Below are positions 1-7,799 of a stretch of DNA of 64,000 nt, one piece after another. The notes under the pieces are model-generated. The model did no database searches. It worked only from the letters and a program-made list of their open reading frames with translations, and had not been told where the DNA came from. This DNA comes from Sulfuriferula plumbiphila. Its GTDB lineage: Bacteria; Pseudomonadota; Gammaproteobacteria; Burkholderiales; Sulfuriferulaceae. The DNA lies in the NCBI RefSeq assembly GCF_009938015.1, contig NZ_AP021884.1:1971501-2035500 (forward strand). Reading direction: 5' to 3'. Positions within the stretch are counted from its first letter, which is position 1; each line of letters starts with the position of its first letter. The position numbers and the translations under genes were made by a program.

Positions 1-983
1 TACTTGCGCCCGTTCTTGCGCGAGTAGGTCGGGTACATCCGTTCGCCCGAGGGCGCGTACAGCAGACCGCGCAGCAACGCGTCAGTGCGCGACCTGATCT
101 TGGTCTCGACCGACCGAGTGTGACCGTCCTTGGCCAGCACCTCGTGAACCCGGCCCCACAGCCCGGGATCGATGATGGCTTGATGCACTCCCGGGTACCA
201 ACTGCCCTTGTGCGACAACTCCCCGAGGTAGATGCGGTTGCGCAGCAGCTTGTGCAGGTACTTCTTGTCGATGCGCGTGCCCGCCCGCGTCTGGCCGTCC
301 TGTGTCGTCCACGCCTTGGTCGTGATGCCATCGAGCGTCAGGTTGGCGGCAATCTGGGTGGGCGAGCCGATGGTCAGCATCTCCTCAAAGATGCGCCGCA
401 CCACCGCCGCCTCGGTGTCGTTGATGACCAGCAGACGGTTCTCGACGTCGAAGCCGAGCGGCGGCACGCCACCCATCCACATCCCTTTGCGCTTGCTGGC
501 GGCGATCTTGTCGCGGATGCGCTCGCCGGTGACCTCGCGCTCAAACTGGGCGAAGGACAGCAGCACGTTGAGCATCAGCCGCCCCATCGAGGTGGTGGTG
601 TTGAACTGCTGCGTGACCGACACGAACGACACGCCGTGGCGCTCAAACACCTCAACCATCTTGGAGAAGTCGGCAAGGCTGCGCGTCAGGCGGTCAATCT
701 TGTAGACCACTACGATGTCGATCTGGCCGCGCTCGATGTCGGCCATCAGGCGTTTCAGCCCGGGCCGATCCGTGTTGCCGCCGGAGAAGCCGGGATCGTC
801 GTAGTCGTCGGCCACCGGAATCCATCCTTCTGCGCGTTGGCTGGCGACGTAGGCTTGGCCAGCCTCCTTCTGCGCGTCGATGGAGTTGAACTCCTGGTCA
901 AGGCGTTCGTCCGACGACACCCGGCAGTAGACGGCGCAGCGTTTGCGCGCCTTGGGAGAGGCGATGTGGGTGGCGTCGCTCAT
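1..983 (-). CDS. Large serine recombinase (partial, C-terminus outside window)
   Basis: Read on the minus strand from the ATG at 983, the frame stays open to the window edge (327 codons). Residues 16-160 form a resolvase/invertase catalytic domain: YCRVSS near the N-terminus (catalytic Ser23 by analogy with Ser10 of gamma-delta resolvase), a YKIDRLTRS segment with conserved arginines, and the FAQFERE helix. Residues 170-270 resemble the Recombinase domain, and a zinc-ribbon region probably starts at the edge (LLRGLLYAPSG). The start overlaps the DUF2924 stop as ATGA, so the two are translationally coupled. The family does site-specific integration and excision; this one is the candidate prophage integrase, although some relatives sit in defence islands. 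Confidence 0.9.
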   Translation of the reverse strand, partial: MSDATHIASPKARKRCAVYCRVSSDERLDQEFNSIDAQKEAGQAYVASQRAEGWIPVADDYDDPGFSGGNTDRPGLKRLMADIERGQIDIVVVYKIDRLTRSLADFSKMVEVFERHGVSFVSVTQQFNTTTSMGRLMLNVLLSFAQFEREVTGERIRDKIAASKRKGMWMGGVPPLGFDVENRLLVINDTEAAVVRRIFEEMLTIGSPTQIAANLTLDGITTKAWTTQDGQTRAGTRIDKKYLHKLLRNRIYLGELSHKGSWYPGVHQAIIDPGLWGRVHEVLAKDGHTRSVETKIRSRTDALLRGLLYAPSGERMYPTYSRKNGRK

Positions 984-1432
984 TGCGCACCTGCCTTGCC
1001 GGTCAGGCCGAAGAACAGTGGCCCCGACCAGTGCGTGCCCGTGATCTGCCGGGCCACGGCTGTCAGGCTCTTGAAGGTGCTGCCCTCGTACTCGAACAGA
1101 CCTTCGGCGGTGACCGCCACCTTGTGCTCGCGGTCGCCCCATTCGCGCAGCAGCACGGTGCCGGGCGCGAAGTTGGTGTCGCGCGGGCGAGCCCGCAGCT
1201 TGATCTTGGAATGCTTGGCACCGATGGCCTCCAGGCGCTGGCGCGTGTTGTGCGCCAGACCGCCGAAGGCTTCCTCCTGCATCTTGTAGGCGATGCGCGA
1301 CTCGATGAAGACGCGGTTGGGGTTGATGGGGCGGCTGCTGAAGTACCGATCCCACACTGGCCACAACTCGGCGATGGGCAGGCTCGACAGCTCCGCGATC
1401 CGCGCGGCGACGGATGCTTGTTTCTCGTTCAT
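980..1432 (-). CDS. DUF2924 domain protein
   Basis: The 150-residue product carries the DUF2924 pattern: a helical N-terminus with LPIAELWPVWDRYF, a conserved FIESRIAYKMQEEAFGGL helix and a C-terminal beta-rich part with REWGDREHKV and GTHWSGPLFFGL. Proteins of this family commonly sit beside serine recombinases; the molecular role is unknown to me. I chose ATG at 1432 over GTG at 1435 because GGAG at 1441-1444 lies 8 nt upstream and the ATG overlaps the previous stop (TGATG). It overlaps the recombinase by 4 bp. A 27-bp leader element (1465-1491) lies 32 nt upstream of the start. Confidence 0.85.
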   Translation of the reverse strand: MNEKQASVAARIAELSSLPIAELWPVWDRYFSSRPINPNRVFIESRIAYKMQEEAFGGLAHNTRQRLEAIGAKHSKIKLRARPRDTNFAPGTVLLREWGDREHKVAVTAEGLFEYEGSTFKSLTAVARQITGTHWSGPLFFGLTGKAGAQ

Positions 1433-1623
1433 CACAACTTCTCCGTTTGATAGGGGGTTGTATGAACGCGCTGGTCGGGCAGGAAGCCAAGGCCAACTTC
1501 TCTCTGTTTTGGCGCTTCTGCGACGACTGTGCGGACGATGGCGGCCGCAAGGATGGCGGTGATTTCACCAGCGCGGGCGCTAGCGGACATCTCCGAGGGA
1601 GATGCGAGTTCGAGGTTCTTCAT
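1432..1623 (-). CDS. Small hypothetical protein of the recombinase cassette
   Basis: A 63-residue protein starting at ATG 1623, preceded by GGAG with a 5-nt spacer; the upstream in-frame ATG at 1686 lacks such a site. It has an alanine-rich helix (ARAGEITAILAAAIVRTVV) and ends with a charged tail containing LGFLPDQRVH. It overlaps the DUF2924 start, making a three-gene cassette ending in the recombinase. The DNA encoding its C-terminal tail includes copy A of the 27-bp repeat. No domain is recognised; a role with the recombinase is inferred only from position. Confidence 0.7.
   Translation of the reverse strand: MKNLELASPSEMSASARAGEITAILAAAIVRTVVAEAPKQREVGLGFLPDQRVHTTPYQTEKL
1465..1491 (-). 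repeat. 27-bp leader element, copy A
   Basis: On the plus strand AACGCGCTG, then 9 variable bases, then GAAGCCAAG. The same two 9-mers with identical spacing occur at 17002-17028, 18016-18042 and 18308-18334. Here the element lies 32 nt upstream of the DUF2924 start and overlaps the end of the preceding coding sequence. Confidence 0.75.
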
Positions 1624-1785
1624 GACGGCTCCGAGGAATTGCAACCGTCTCAGATGATGTGCGCGATGTTCCGAAGCGGATGGCAATTCCGGGTAATCGG
1701 ACTCGTCCGGTGGCGCGGCCCCGAAGCCCCGGCAGGCCAGCGGCGCTTGCCTGGCAGGGAACCTGATTGCGCGTTAACGAAACAG

Positions 1786-1814
1786 TTGACAGGTGCCGAT
1801 CTGCTCGATACGAT
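1786..1814 (+). promoter_or_regulatory. Sigma70-type promoter for XRE/ImmA operon
   Basis: TTGACA at 1786-1791, a 17-bp spacer and TACGAT at 1809-1814. Transcription would begin near 1821, about 30 nt before the XRE start codon. The rest of the divergent 227-bp gap (1624-1850) holds no gene I can support. Confidence 0.7.
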
Positions 1815-1821
1815 GGCGTCA

Positions 1822-1839
1822 ATTAACTAATCACGCAAC
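1822..1839 (+). promoter_or_regulatory. Candidate XRE operator 1
   Basis: ATTAACTAATCACGCAAC lies just downstream of the predicted transcription start. A close relative (14 of 18 identical) occurs at 3035-3052 ahead of the next transcription unit, which suggests both are bound by the XRE regulator encoded between them. Inference from repetition and position only. Confidence 0.35.
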
Positions 1840-1850
1840 TAGGTCACAAC

Positions 1851-2129
1851 ATGGCATTTGGTGCCTACATCAGACAGAAGAGGGAGGCGAAGGGCATTCA
1901 GATGAATGACTTCGCCCGGCAGCTGGAAATCTCGCCTGCCTACTGGTCGCGCATAGAGCGCGACATCGAGAAGCCGCCCAAGGACGAGCTGATCCGCAAG
2001 GCGGCAGAAATCCTTGGCGAGAATGTCGACGACGCTTTTGTTGAGGCCAGCCGCCTTCCGCCAGACATGCGCGACGACGTGGGGGGCCTGGTACGGATGT
2101 ATCGCAAGCAAGCGACGGGGGACAAGTGA
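1851..2129 (+). CDS. XRE-family HTH transcriptional regulator
   Basis: A 92-residue protein with a Cro/CI-type HTH at residues 5-60: IRQKREAKGIQMNDFARQL, then recognition-helix region ISPAYWSRIERD and closing helix KAAEILGE. It is followed after no gap by the ImmA/IrrE protease gene, a classic pairing in which the protease destroys the repressor on induction. A sigma70 promoter lies 37 bp upstream and a candidate operator between promoter and start suggests autoregulation. It may be the prophage repressor or the switch of a local accessory module. Confidence 0.88.
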   Translation: MAFGAYIRQKREAKGIQMNDFARQLEISPAYWSRIERDIEKPPKDELIRKAAEILGENVDDAFVEASRLPPDMRDDVGGLVRMYRKQATGDK

Positions 2130-2981
2130 ATGCCGGTGTTGACTCTTGGCTACCGGCATTGCGACCGAAAGCGCCCCAGCTACATCAAGAATTCCGAGAT
2201 TGAGGGCATCGCCGTCCTGGCCCGCCAGCAACTGGTGGAGGCGGCTGCCGATGCCATCCCGCTCGCAACCCTGAGCGCCATCTCCGGTCTGAAGATCAAC
2301 GGCGTGGTCTTCGACCTGTTCGTCGGCACCGGGAATGTCGTGCATGACGAGCGCGGCAACCCTGTTCTGGGCATTTGTGAGTACGACCCCGGCGTGCCGG
2401 ACACGGCGATGGTGTCGGTGTCGCCGGTTGGCGTGAACGCCAGCGAGGAACTTGTGCTGAGCACCCTTGGCCACGAACTCGGCCACGCCATTTTCGATGC
2501 GCCAGGATGGATCGTCGATGCCAGCAAGGGGCCGGGTCTGTTCGATGAACCCAGCGACACGGCGCGGCGCGCCTACCGCACGACCACACGCGACGTCGAG
2601 CACTTGGCGAAAGTCACGCCCGTCGCCGAGGCGGCCGCGACGCCCTCCCTGGCGATTCCGGGCCACACCACCAAGGAAGAATACTTCGCCGAGCTGCGTG
2701 CCAACGAGTTCATGGGGTCGTTGCTGGTGCCGCGCCAACGCCTGAATCTGGCGGTCGAAGAGTTGGCTCCGAAACACGGTGTGACGATCCACCGCAGCCC
2801 GTCGCTTGATCCCGATTTGCCCGGCACCTGCCTTCACCTGACGGCTGATGGCGATATCGGGTTCTTCGACATCGAATGTTTGCAGAAGGCCGTGGCCAAG
2901 CGCTTCGGCGTCAACCGGCGGTTCATCCAGGTGCGGATGGAGCGCTATGGCCTTCTCAAGCCGGGGGCCAAGATCTTCTGA
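2130..2981 (+). CDS. ImmA/IrrE family metallo-endopeptidase
   Basis: A 283-residue protein with the zinc protease motif HELGHAIF at about residues 115-122, preceded by a conserved TLG. Downstream, EEYFAELRANEFMGSLLVPRQRL carries the third metal ligand region and the typical family sequence. Members cleave a cognate XRE repressor. It begins on the base after the XRE stop, so expression is coupled. The C-terminal 90 residues have no recognised domain and may sense the inducing signal. It is closed by a strong terminator at 3001-3024. Confidence 0.9.
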   Translation: MPVLTLGYRHCDRKRPSYIKNSEIEGIAVLARQQLVEAAADAIPLATLSAISGLKINGVVFDLFVGTGNVVHDERGNPVLGICEYDPGVPDTAMVSVSPVGVNASEELVLSTLGHELGHAIFDAPGWIVDASKGPGLFDEPSDTARRAYRTTTRDVEHLAKVTPVAEAAATPSLAIPGHTTKEEYFAELRANEFMGSLLVPRQRLNLAVEELAPKHGVTIHRSPSLDPDLPGTCLHLTADGDIGFFDIECLQKAVAKRFGVNRRFIQVRMERYGLLKPGAKIF

Positions 2982-3000
2982 TCAAAGCCTTCATCCCGCC

Positions 3001-3024
3001 GCCGACCGCGTGTCGGCATTTTTT
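3001..3024 (+). terminator. Rho-independent terminator after ImmA/IrrE gene
   Basis: Perfect stem GCCGAC/GTCGGC (3001-3006 and 3012-3017) with a 5-nt loop, then A and six T. It separates the XRE/ImmA pair from the next two genes. Confidence 0.85.
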
Positions 3025-3034
3025 GAACCGTTCA

Positions 3035-3052
3035 GTTAACTACTCGCGCAAT
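3035..3052 (+). promoter_or_regulatory. Candidate XRE operator 2
   Basis: GTTAACTACTCGCGCAAT matches the site at 1822-1839 at 14 of 18 positions. It lies 32 nt ahead of the start of the next gene, beyond the terminator, where a separate promoter would be needed. Confidence 0.35.
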
Positions 3053-3083
3053 CGCGCACTTCGTTTAGTAAAGGAAATTGCCT

Positions 3084-4523
3084 ATGCCAGCGGACGAACA
3101 AATCACAGCTCAAGAACACAACCAGCCGACCGCCGCGCAGCAGCAGCAGTCCGCGAAGCAGGCGCGATCCCGCCAATCGGACGATGGCCCGGAAATCCTG
3201 CCGTGTATGGAGCACTTCGTCACCCTGGTGCGCAAGGCCAAGCGTCCCGGCCTTGCCTTGCTCCTGGTCGAGCGTGCCAGCGCCACGTCGCTGCCGGAAG
3301 TGGCGGCGCTGACAGATGCAGCCAAGGGCATCCTCGCGGTTCAGTCGCGCAAGGTGATGTTCCACGCCGTCGCCAAGCTCGGCGCGGACGTCCAGCAGCA
3401 CATCGAGCGGGCGGCCGAGCGCGTGGTGCTGCTCGATGACGAGTACGGTGCGCAGGCCGTCCAGTCTCTCCTTGACGACGAGGACATCAATGACGCAGCG
3501 ATCATGGCCGCGCCGAGTGATCGCTACAGCCGGGCCCTGTTTCTCTGCCTGCTGCAGGACTTTCCGGAGACCGGTGCCACGCGCGATCAGCGCTTCGACA
3601 ATGCCGAGCGCGTGCAAGTGATGCATCGGCAATGGAAGAGCGAGAACTACTCCAGCCACTACCTCGGCCCGAAGGGCGTGGTGCCGAGCATTGATGCCGA
3701 CGTTGAGGGTGTATTGCGCGGGCGCATTTCGGCGCTGTTCCCGCAAGTGGCTCCCGACCAAATCATCATCGAGCAGTTCACGCGCCGTGATCTCGCGCAT
3801 GCCGACCGCTGCGGCGGCAAGGACTCTGACGAGGTCACGCCCGTGCTCCTGCACACCCTGACTGCAACCTTCAACGGGTCGACGGCGCACTTCCGGCAGG
3901 TTGCCAACGGCGAGGTGGTCGAGCACGAAGAACCTGCAGCGATGTCGGCCAGCTTCTCGTGGGAGCCCGGCACCGGTGCGCTTGGCGTGTTCTGCGAAGA
4001 CCGTGAGGTGCGCCGTGAACTGGCGACCATCTTCCGCGATGTCGTCTTGGCGTGCGACGGGGAGATCAACGACATGCCGATGCGCGAATTCGACCTGTTC
4101 GGATTCTCGACACCGGCGATGCTCAAGCGCATTGAGCAGGAGCGAGTGGCAGGCATCGAAAAGATCTCGATCCTGCAGATCAAGGTCGCCCGACCGTTCG
4201 AGCAGCAAACCACCGATGCGGCCAATGGGCGTGATCTGATCCAGCACCTGTCGAGCACGATGCTGATCGGCAAGGATCGGCGCGACACACGCCAGATTTA
4301 TCAGGTCGCCTACGACGACTATGGCGTCGACGACCTCACGTGCTACATGCTGGCGCAGGTGAAGCTGGTATTCCGAATGGCCAAACAGCCGCACCGCAAG
4401 GCCCACAACGTCGCCGTCCAAATCACGTCGCCGAATGGCCTGAACGACAAGAGCAAGACCGAGGATGACCGCAAGCGAGTGCTGGAACAGCTCACGCGAA
4501 TTGGGGTGCTCCGTGAGTTCTGA
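3084..4523 (+). CDS. Hypothetical protein, 479 aa, first of an orphan pair
   Basis: I do not recognise this protein. Residues 1-30 are glutamine-rich and low in complexity (AAQQQQSAKQ). The rest is soluble, with no signal peptide or membrane segment. A helical part (about 40-140) is followed by a mixed alpha/beta part with a conserved-looking acidic segment and several isolated cysteines. ATG at 3084 is preferred over TTG at 3078 because AAGGAA at 3071-3076 is 7 nt away. It precedes another unknown gene with almost no gap; both lie between the XRE/ImmA switch and the phage replication genes, so they may be its regulated targets. Confidence 0.75.
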   Translation: MPADEQITAQEHNQPTAAQQQQSAKQARSRQSDDGPEILPCMEHFVTLVRKAKRPGLALLLVERASATSLPEVAALTDAAKGILAVQSRKVMFHAVAKLGADVQQHIERAAERVVLLDDEYGAQAVQSLLDDEDINDAAIMAAPSDRYSRALFLCLLQDFPETGATRDQRFDNAERVQVMHRQWKSENYSSHYLGPKGVVPSIDADVEGVLRGRISALFPQVAPDQIIIEQFTRRDLAHADRCGGKDSDEVTPVLLHTLTATFNGSTAHFRQVANGEVVEHEEPAAMSASFSWEPGTGALGVFCEDREVRRELATIFRDVVLACDGEINDMPMREFDLFGFSTPAMLKRIEQERVAGIEKISILQIKVARPFEQQTTDAANGRDLIQHLSSTMLIGKDRRDTRQIYQVAYDDYGVDDLTCYMLAQVKLVFRMAKQPHRKAHNVAVQITSPNGLNDKSKTEDDRKRVLEQLTRIGVLREF

Positions 4524-4536
4524 AGGCACTACCGCG

Positions 4537-5469
4537 ATGTCGGCACATCTGAGCTTTCTGGCGGCGCTGGAGCGGCTGCCCCGGGTTGAGTCCCGCGTCA
4601 TGGCGGCGGCGCTCGGGCGATGCAGACCGGCGTTTCTGCAACGACGATGGATCACGGAGGAGGACTACCTCAGCCATGTGATGGTGCCAGTCCTGGATTC
4701 GGAGCAAGAAGTCGAGGTTGAGATCGATCAGGATGCGGCGGTGTACCGGTACCGCAGTCCGCAGCAGCGATCACGAACATCTGAGCGACCTCTTGCCGAC
4801 ATCGCGCTGTACGCCCTCCAGGTGGATGTGTGGCTCGCCGACTTGGCGTCCTTGATCGGCATCGAAGATCGACGACGTTCCGACTGCCGAAGTCGCGTGC
4901 CGGGCCACCTGTGGCATCTCGGGGAAGTGCGAATCGCGGGCACCCACGACTTCGCCCCGGTGTTCGTTGCCCGAGCGTGGGAGCGTGCTCCTGCTGCCGC
5001 GATGACCTCGGTTTTGAGTGATCCGATCTGGCCGCGTGGAGGCATCGTGTTGCGGCATCAGCGAGATCCAGTTGAGCTGCCCCGCGACCATGTCATGCGC
5101 GGTCTGGACGAGTTCGTTCGCGTGGACGACGGTCAGGACGTTTTCGACGCGAGCGCATTCGACAGGGTGCTGCGTGGCTTCATCACCCCCACCGGTGCGC
5201 CGGAGCCAGAGCAGTTCTTCCAAGGCAATCGTTTGAAGTTGCCGCACTTCTCCGAATCACGCGAGCTGTCTGCGGAGCGGGCCAAGATCGTCAAGCAGAT
5301 GTGGAGTGCCGACGGAAAGAACGCGCCCGAAGTTTCCTGGGCCGAAGTCAACAGGATCGCCAGTACCGGCTACCAGTCGTTCGATGACGCCTTCGGCGGA
5401 AAGGCTGAGCGCGAGGACGTGATCGCATTGGTCAAGCGCGGCAAATACCGCCTGCGACGCAACCCATAA
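4537..5469 (+). CDS. Hypothetical protein, about 310 aa, second of an orphan pair
   Basis: I do not recognise this product. It is rich in arginine and aromatic residues (for example LQRRWITEEDYLSHVM) and has no membrane segment. I chose ATG at 4537 with AAGG 10 nt upstream; GTG at 4513, overlapping the previous stop, is a real alternative that adds eight residues. The short or negative spacing to the 3084 gene indicates one transcript. The C-terminus is basic (KRGKYRLRRN). The pairing with an XRE/ImmA switch resembles regulated accessory or toxin-like modules, but no catalytic motif supports a function. Confidence 0.7.
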   Translation: MSAHLSFLAALERLPRVESRVMAAALGRCRPAFLQRRWITEEDYLSHVMVPVLDSEQEVEVEIDQDAAVYRYRSPQQRSRTSERPLADIALYALQVDVWLADLASLIGIEDRRRSDCRSRVPGHLWHLGEVRIAGTHDFAPVFVARAWERAPAAAMTSVLSDPIWPRGGIVLRHQRDPVELPRDHVMRGLDEFVRVDDGQDVFDASAFDRVLRGFITPTGAPEPEQFFQGNRLKLPHFSESRELSAERAKIVKQMWSADGKNAPEVSWAEVNRIASTGYQSFDDAFGGKAEREDVIALVKRGKYRLRRNP

Positions 5470-5492
5470 ACGCGCCCATAAATCAAACCAGA

Positions 5493-5511
5493 CACGGGCC
5501 ATAAACCCGTG
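5493..5511 (+). other. Short hairpin in intergenic region
   Basis: CACGGG (5493-5498) and CCCGTG (5506-5511) form a 6-bp stem with a 7-nt loop and no T tract. It may be a weak terminator after the 4537 gene or part of the leader of the next gene. Confidence 0.4.
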
Positions 5512-5518
5512 CGGAGAC

Positions 5519-5554
5519 TTCGATGTGCCCATTTCATCTAGGAGGCACATCGAA
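5519..5554 (+). promoter_or_regulatory. RBS-occluding hairpin before HTH gene
   Basis: TTCGATGTGCC (5519-5529) and GGCACATCGAA (5544-5554) are perfect 11-bp complements around a 14-nt loop. The Shine-Dalgarno AGGAGG (5540-5545) spans the loop/stem junction and the stem ends exactly at the start codon (5555). Folding would hide the translation start, so a translational switch is likely; at DNA level it could also be an operator. Confidence 0.65.
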
Positions 5555-5818
5555 ATGCAAACCCAAGTTCCATCAATCGAATCCGGTCGGAATCCCCGCC
5601 GGATGAATCCCGGCGGTGCAACCTGCATCGCCCTCGACGAAAACGAGCTCGCCATCCGCTGGGGGCTCTCCGTCAAGACGCTGCGCCGCTGGCGTCAAGA
5701 GCAGCTCGGCCCCATCTACTGCAAGCTCGGTCGCCGGGTCACCTACCTCCTGCACGAAATCGAAGCCTTCGAGCGCCGCGTCTCGCGCTACTCGAGCTTC
5801 ACTCGTGCGTACCAGTGA
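5555..5818 (+). CDS. Helix-turn-helix DNA-binding protein (AlpA/excisionase-like)
   Basis: An 87-residue protein starting at ATG 5555 after AGGAGG. Residues 29-75 form a small winged-helix HTH of the MerR/excisionase type: ELAIRWGLSVKTLRRW, then CKLGRRVTYLLHEIEAFERR. Such proteins act as phage regulators or recombination directionality factors. Its translation start lies against a perfect hairpin, so expression is probably controlled after transcription. It is first in the rightward replication block, and the next gene begins 11 nt after its stop. Confidence 0.8.
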   Translation: MQTQVPSIESGRNPRRMNPGGATCIALDENELAIRWGLSVKTLRRWRQEQLGPIYCKLGRRVTYLLHEIEAFERRVSRYSSFTRAYQ

Positions 5819-5829
5819 GGAGGACGGCC

Positions 5830-6312
5830 ATGAGCGATCTGACCATCTTCCCCGTCGACATCGCTGAGATGTCTGTGAGCCAACTGGCCGCGCTGCCGCC
5901 CGAGCAGAAGTGCGAGGTCGACAAGAACCTTGATGCTGCCATCGACTGGCTAAAGAAGGCTCGCACCAAGTTCGATGCGGCGCTGGAACAGTGCTACGGC
6001 GAGCAGGCCCGTGTCGCACTGCGTGAATCAGGCCGTGACTTTGGTACCGCCCACATCAGCGACGGCCCGCTGCACATCAAGTTCGAGCTGCCCAAAAAGG
6101 TCAGCTGGAACCAGAAACAGTTGGGCGAAATCGCCGAGCGCATCGTGGCCTCAGGCGAGAAGGTCGAGGGCTACCTCGACGTCAAGCTCTCAGTGTCCGA
6201 GTCCCGGTACATCAACTGGCCGCCTGCATTGCAGCAGCAATTCGCGGCCGCCCGCACGGTCGATTCCGGCAAGCCGTCCTTCACCCTGAGCACCGATGGG
6301 GGTGAGGCATGA
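5830..6312 (+). CDS. Phage protein of the recombination block (unknown function)
   Basis: A 160-residue protein starting at ATG 5830 with GAGGA upstream. Residues 20-60 are helical and charged (EQKCEVDKNLDAAIDWLKKARTKF has coiled-coil character) and a central basic stretch LPKKVSWNQKQLGEIAERIV follows. Its stop overlaps the start of the Sak4-like ATPase (ATGA), implying coupled translation and a role in phage DNA recombination, perhaps as a partner of the ATPase. No domain name can be assigned with confidence. Confidence 0.75.
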   Translation: MSDLTIFPVDIAEMSVSQLAALPPEQKCEVDKNLDAAIDWLKKARTKFDAALEQCYGEQARVALRESGRDFGTAHISDGPLHIKFELPKKVSWNQKQLGEIAERIVASGEKVEGYLDVKLSVSESRYINWPPALQQQFAAARTVDSGKPSFTLSTDGGEA

Positions 6313-7157
6313 AGCGGCTACCCATCGTGTCCGCCGTCGAGCGGATGGCCGAGCGCAAGGGCGTGAAGCTGCTGATGCTGGGCAAGTCCGGCATCGGCAA
6401 GACGTCCCGGCTCAAAGACCTCGACCCCGCCACCACACTGTTCCTTGACATCGAGGCAGGCGACTTGGCGGTCGCCGACTGGCCGGGCGACACCATCCGC
6501 CCGGCGTCCTGGCCCGAGAGCCGCGACTTCTTCGTGTTCCTTGCGGGCCCGGACAAGTCGCTGCCGCCGGAGAGCGCGTTCTCGCAGGCGCACTACGACC
6601 ACGTCATCGAGAAGTTTGGCGATGCGACGCAGCTCGGTCGCTACCAGACCTTCTTCCTTGACTCGATCACGCAACTGTCTCGCCAGTGCTTTGCGTGGTG
6701 CAAGACGCAGCCCGGGGCGGTCAGTGATCGTTCCGGCAAGCCCGATCTGCGCGCGGCCTACGGGCTGCTCGGCCAGGAAATGATCGGCGCGTTGACCCAC
6801 CTGCAGCACGCCCGTGGCAAGAACGTTGTGTTCGTGGCGATCCTCGATGAGCGACTGGATGACTTCAATCGCAAGGTGTTCGTCCCGCAGATCGAAGGCA
6901 GCAAGACCAGCCTGGAGCTGCCCGGCATCGTCGATGAGGTCGTGACGCTGGCCGAGATCAAGGCCGAGGACGGCAGTTCCTACCGCGCCTTCATCACGCA
7001 CACCGTCAATCCCTACGGCTTCCCGGCCAAAGACCGCAGCGGTCGTCTCGACCTGCTGGAGCCGCCGCATCTCGGCGCGCTGATCGCCAAGTGCGCGGGC
7101 GCTGTGCCCGCGCTAGCCAGCGCCGCCAACCCCGCACACATCGAATCTCAGGAGTAA
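6309..7157 (+). CDS. Sak4-like phage ATPase (RecA-fold recombinase)
   Basis: A 282-residue protein with a Walker A motif GKSGIGKT at residues 25-32, a Walker B-like segment FFLDSITQLSR near 115-125, and a RecA-like core. Phage proteins with this pattern (AAA_24/Sak4-like) work with an SSB-like protein in annealing or strand exchange. The following gene encodes a probable ssDNA-binding protein, and a PD-(D/E)XK nuclease and resolvase lie close by, which fits a phage recombination module. Start ATG 6309 overlaps the previous stop. Confidence 0.8.
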   Translation: MKRLPIVSAVERMAERKGVKLLMLGKSGIGKTSRLKDLDPATTLFLDIEAGDLAVADWPGDTIRPASWPESRDFFVFLAGPDKSLPPESAFSQAHYDHVIEKFGDATQLGRYQTFFLDSITQLSRQCFAWCKTQPGAVSDRSGKPDLRAAYGLLGQEMIGALTHLQHARGKNVVFVAILDERLDDFNRKVFVPQIEGSKTSLELPGIVDEVVTLAEIKAEDGSSYRAFITHTVNPYGFPAKDRSGRLDLLEPPHLGALIAKCAGAVPALASAANPAHIESQE

Positions 7158-7162
7158 TCGCA

Positions 7163-7789
7163 ATGACCGCATGGAATGACTTCAACGACGCCGACTCTCA
7201 GCAATCCGGCTTCGATCTGATCCCCAAGGGCACCGTCGTGCCGGTGCGAATGACCATCAAGCCGGGTGGCTATGACGACCCCGAGCAAGGCTGGGGTGGC
7301 GGCTACGCCACCGAATCGTTCGAGACCGGTTCCATCTATCTGGCCGCTGAGTTTGTGGTCACCGCTGGCGATCATGCCAAGCGCAAGATGTGGAGCAACG
7401 TCGGCCTGCTCTCCAAGAAAGGCCCGACCTGGGGCCAGATGGGGCGCAGCTTCATCCGGGCCGCGCTCAACAGCGCCCGCAACGTCCACCCGCAGGACAA
7501 CAGCCCACAGGCCGCCGCCGCGCGCCGCATCAATGGCTTCGCCGAACTGGACGGTCTGGAGTTCTTGGCGCGCGTCGACATCGAGAAGGACGCGAAGGGT
7601 CAAGACCGCAACGTGGTCAAGCTGGCAGTCGAGCCCGACCACCCCGACTACGCCAAGTTGAAAGGTGTGCCGCCGAAGGGCAGTCCGGGCGGTGGCAACT
7701 CCGGCGCTCCGGCGCAGGCGGCCCCGGCCTATTCCGCGCCCACCCCGCAACGCGCACCAGTGACGGGCAAACCGTCCTGGGCTCAGTGA
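7163..7789 (+). CDS. Probable phage ssDNA-binding protein
   Basis: A 208-residue protein starting at ATG 7163 after AGGAG. The N-terminal 150 residues are beta-rich (GTVVPVRMTIKPGG, GSIYLAAEFVVTAG, LEFLARVDIEKD), consistent with an OB-like fold; the C-terminus is a flexible proline/alanine/glycine tail. Unlike bacterial SSB it lacks a terminal acidic DDDIPF-type tip. Position immediately after a Sak4-like ATPase is the main support for an SSB-like role. The function is inferred. Confidence 0.65.
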   Translation: MTAWNDFNDADSQQSGFDLIPKGTVVPVRMTIKPGGYDDPEQGWGGGYATESFETGSIYLAAEFVVTAGDHAKRKMWSNVGLLSKKGPTWGQMGRSFIRAALNSARNVHPQDNSPQAAAARRINGFAELDGLEFLARVDIEKDAKGQDRNVVKLAVEPDHPDYAKLKGVPPKGSPGGGNSGAPAQAAPAYSAPTPQRAPVTGKPSWAQ

Positions 7790-7799
7790 GGAGACGGCT

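Noticed and set aside
120-1289. Long plus-strand open frame opposite the recombinase and DUF2924 genes
   Set aside because: It is antisense to a clear serine recombinase and DUF2924 protein and has low-complexity, His/Arg/Val-rich composition typical of GC-rich shadow frames.
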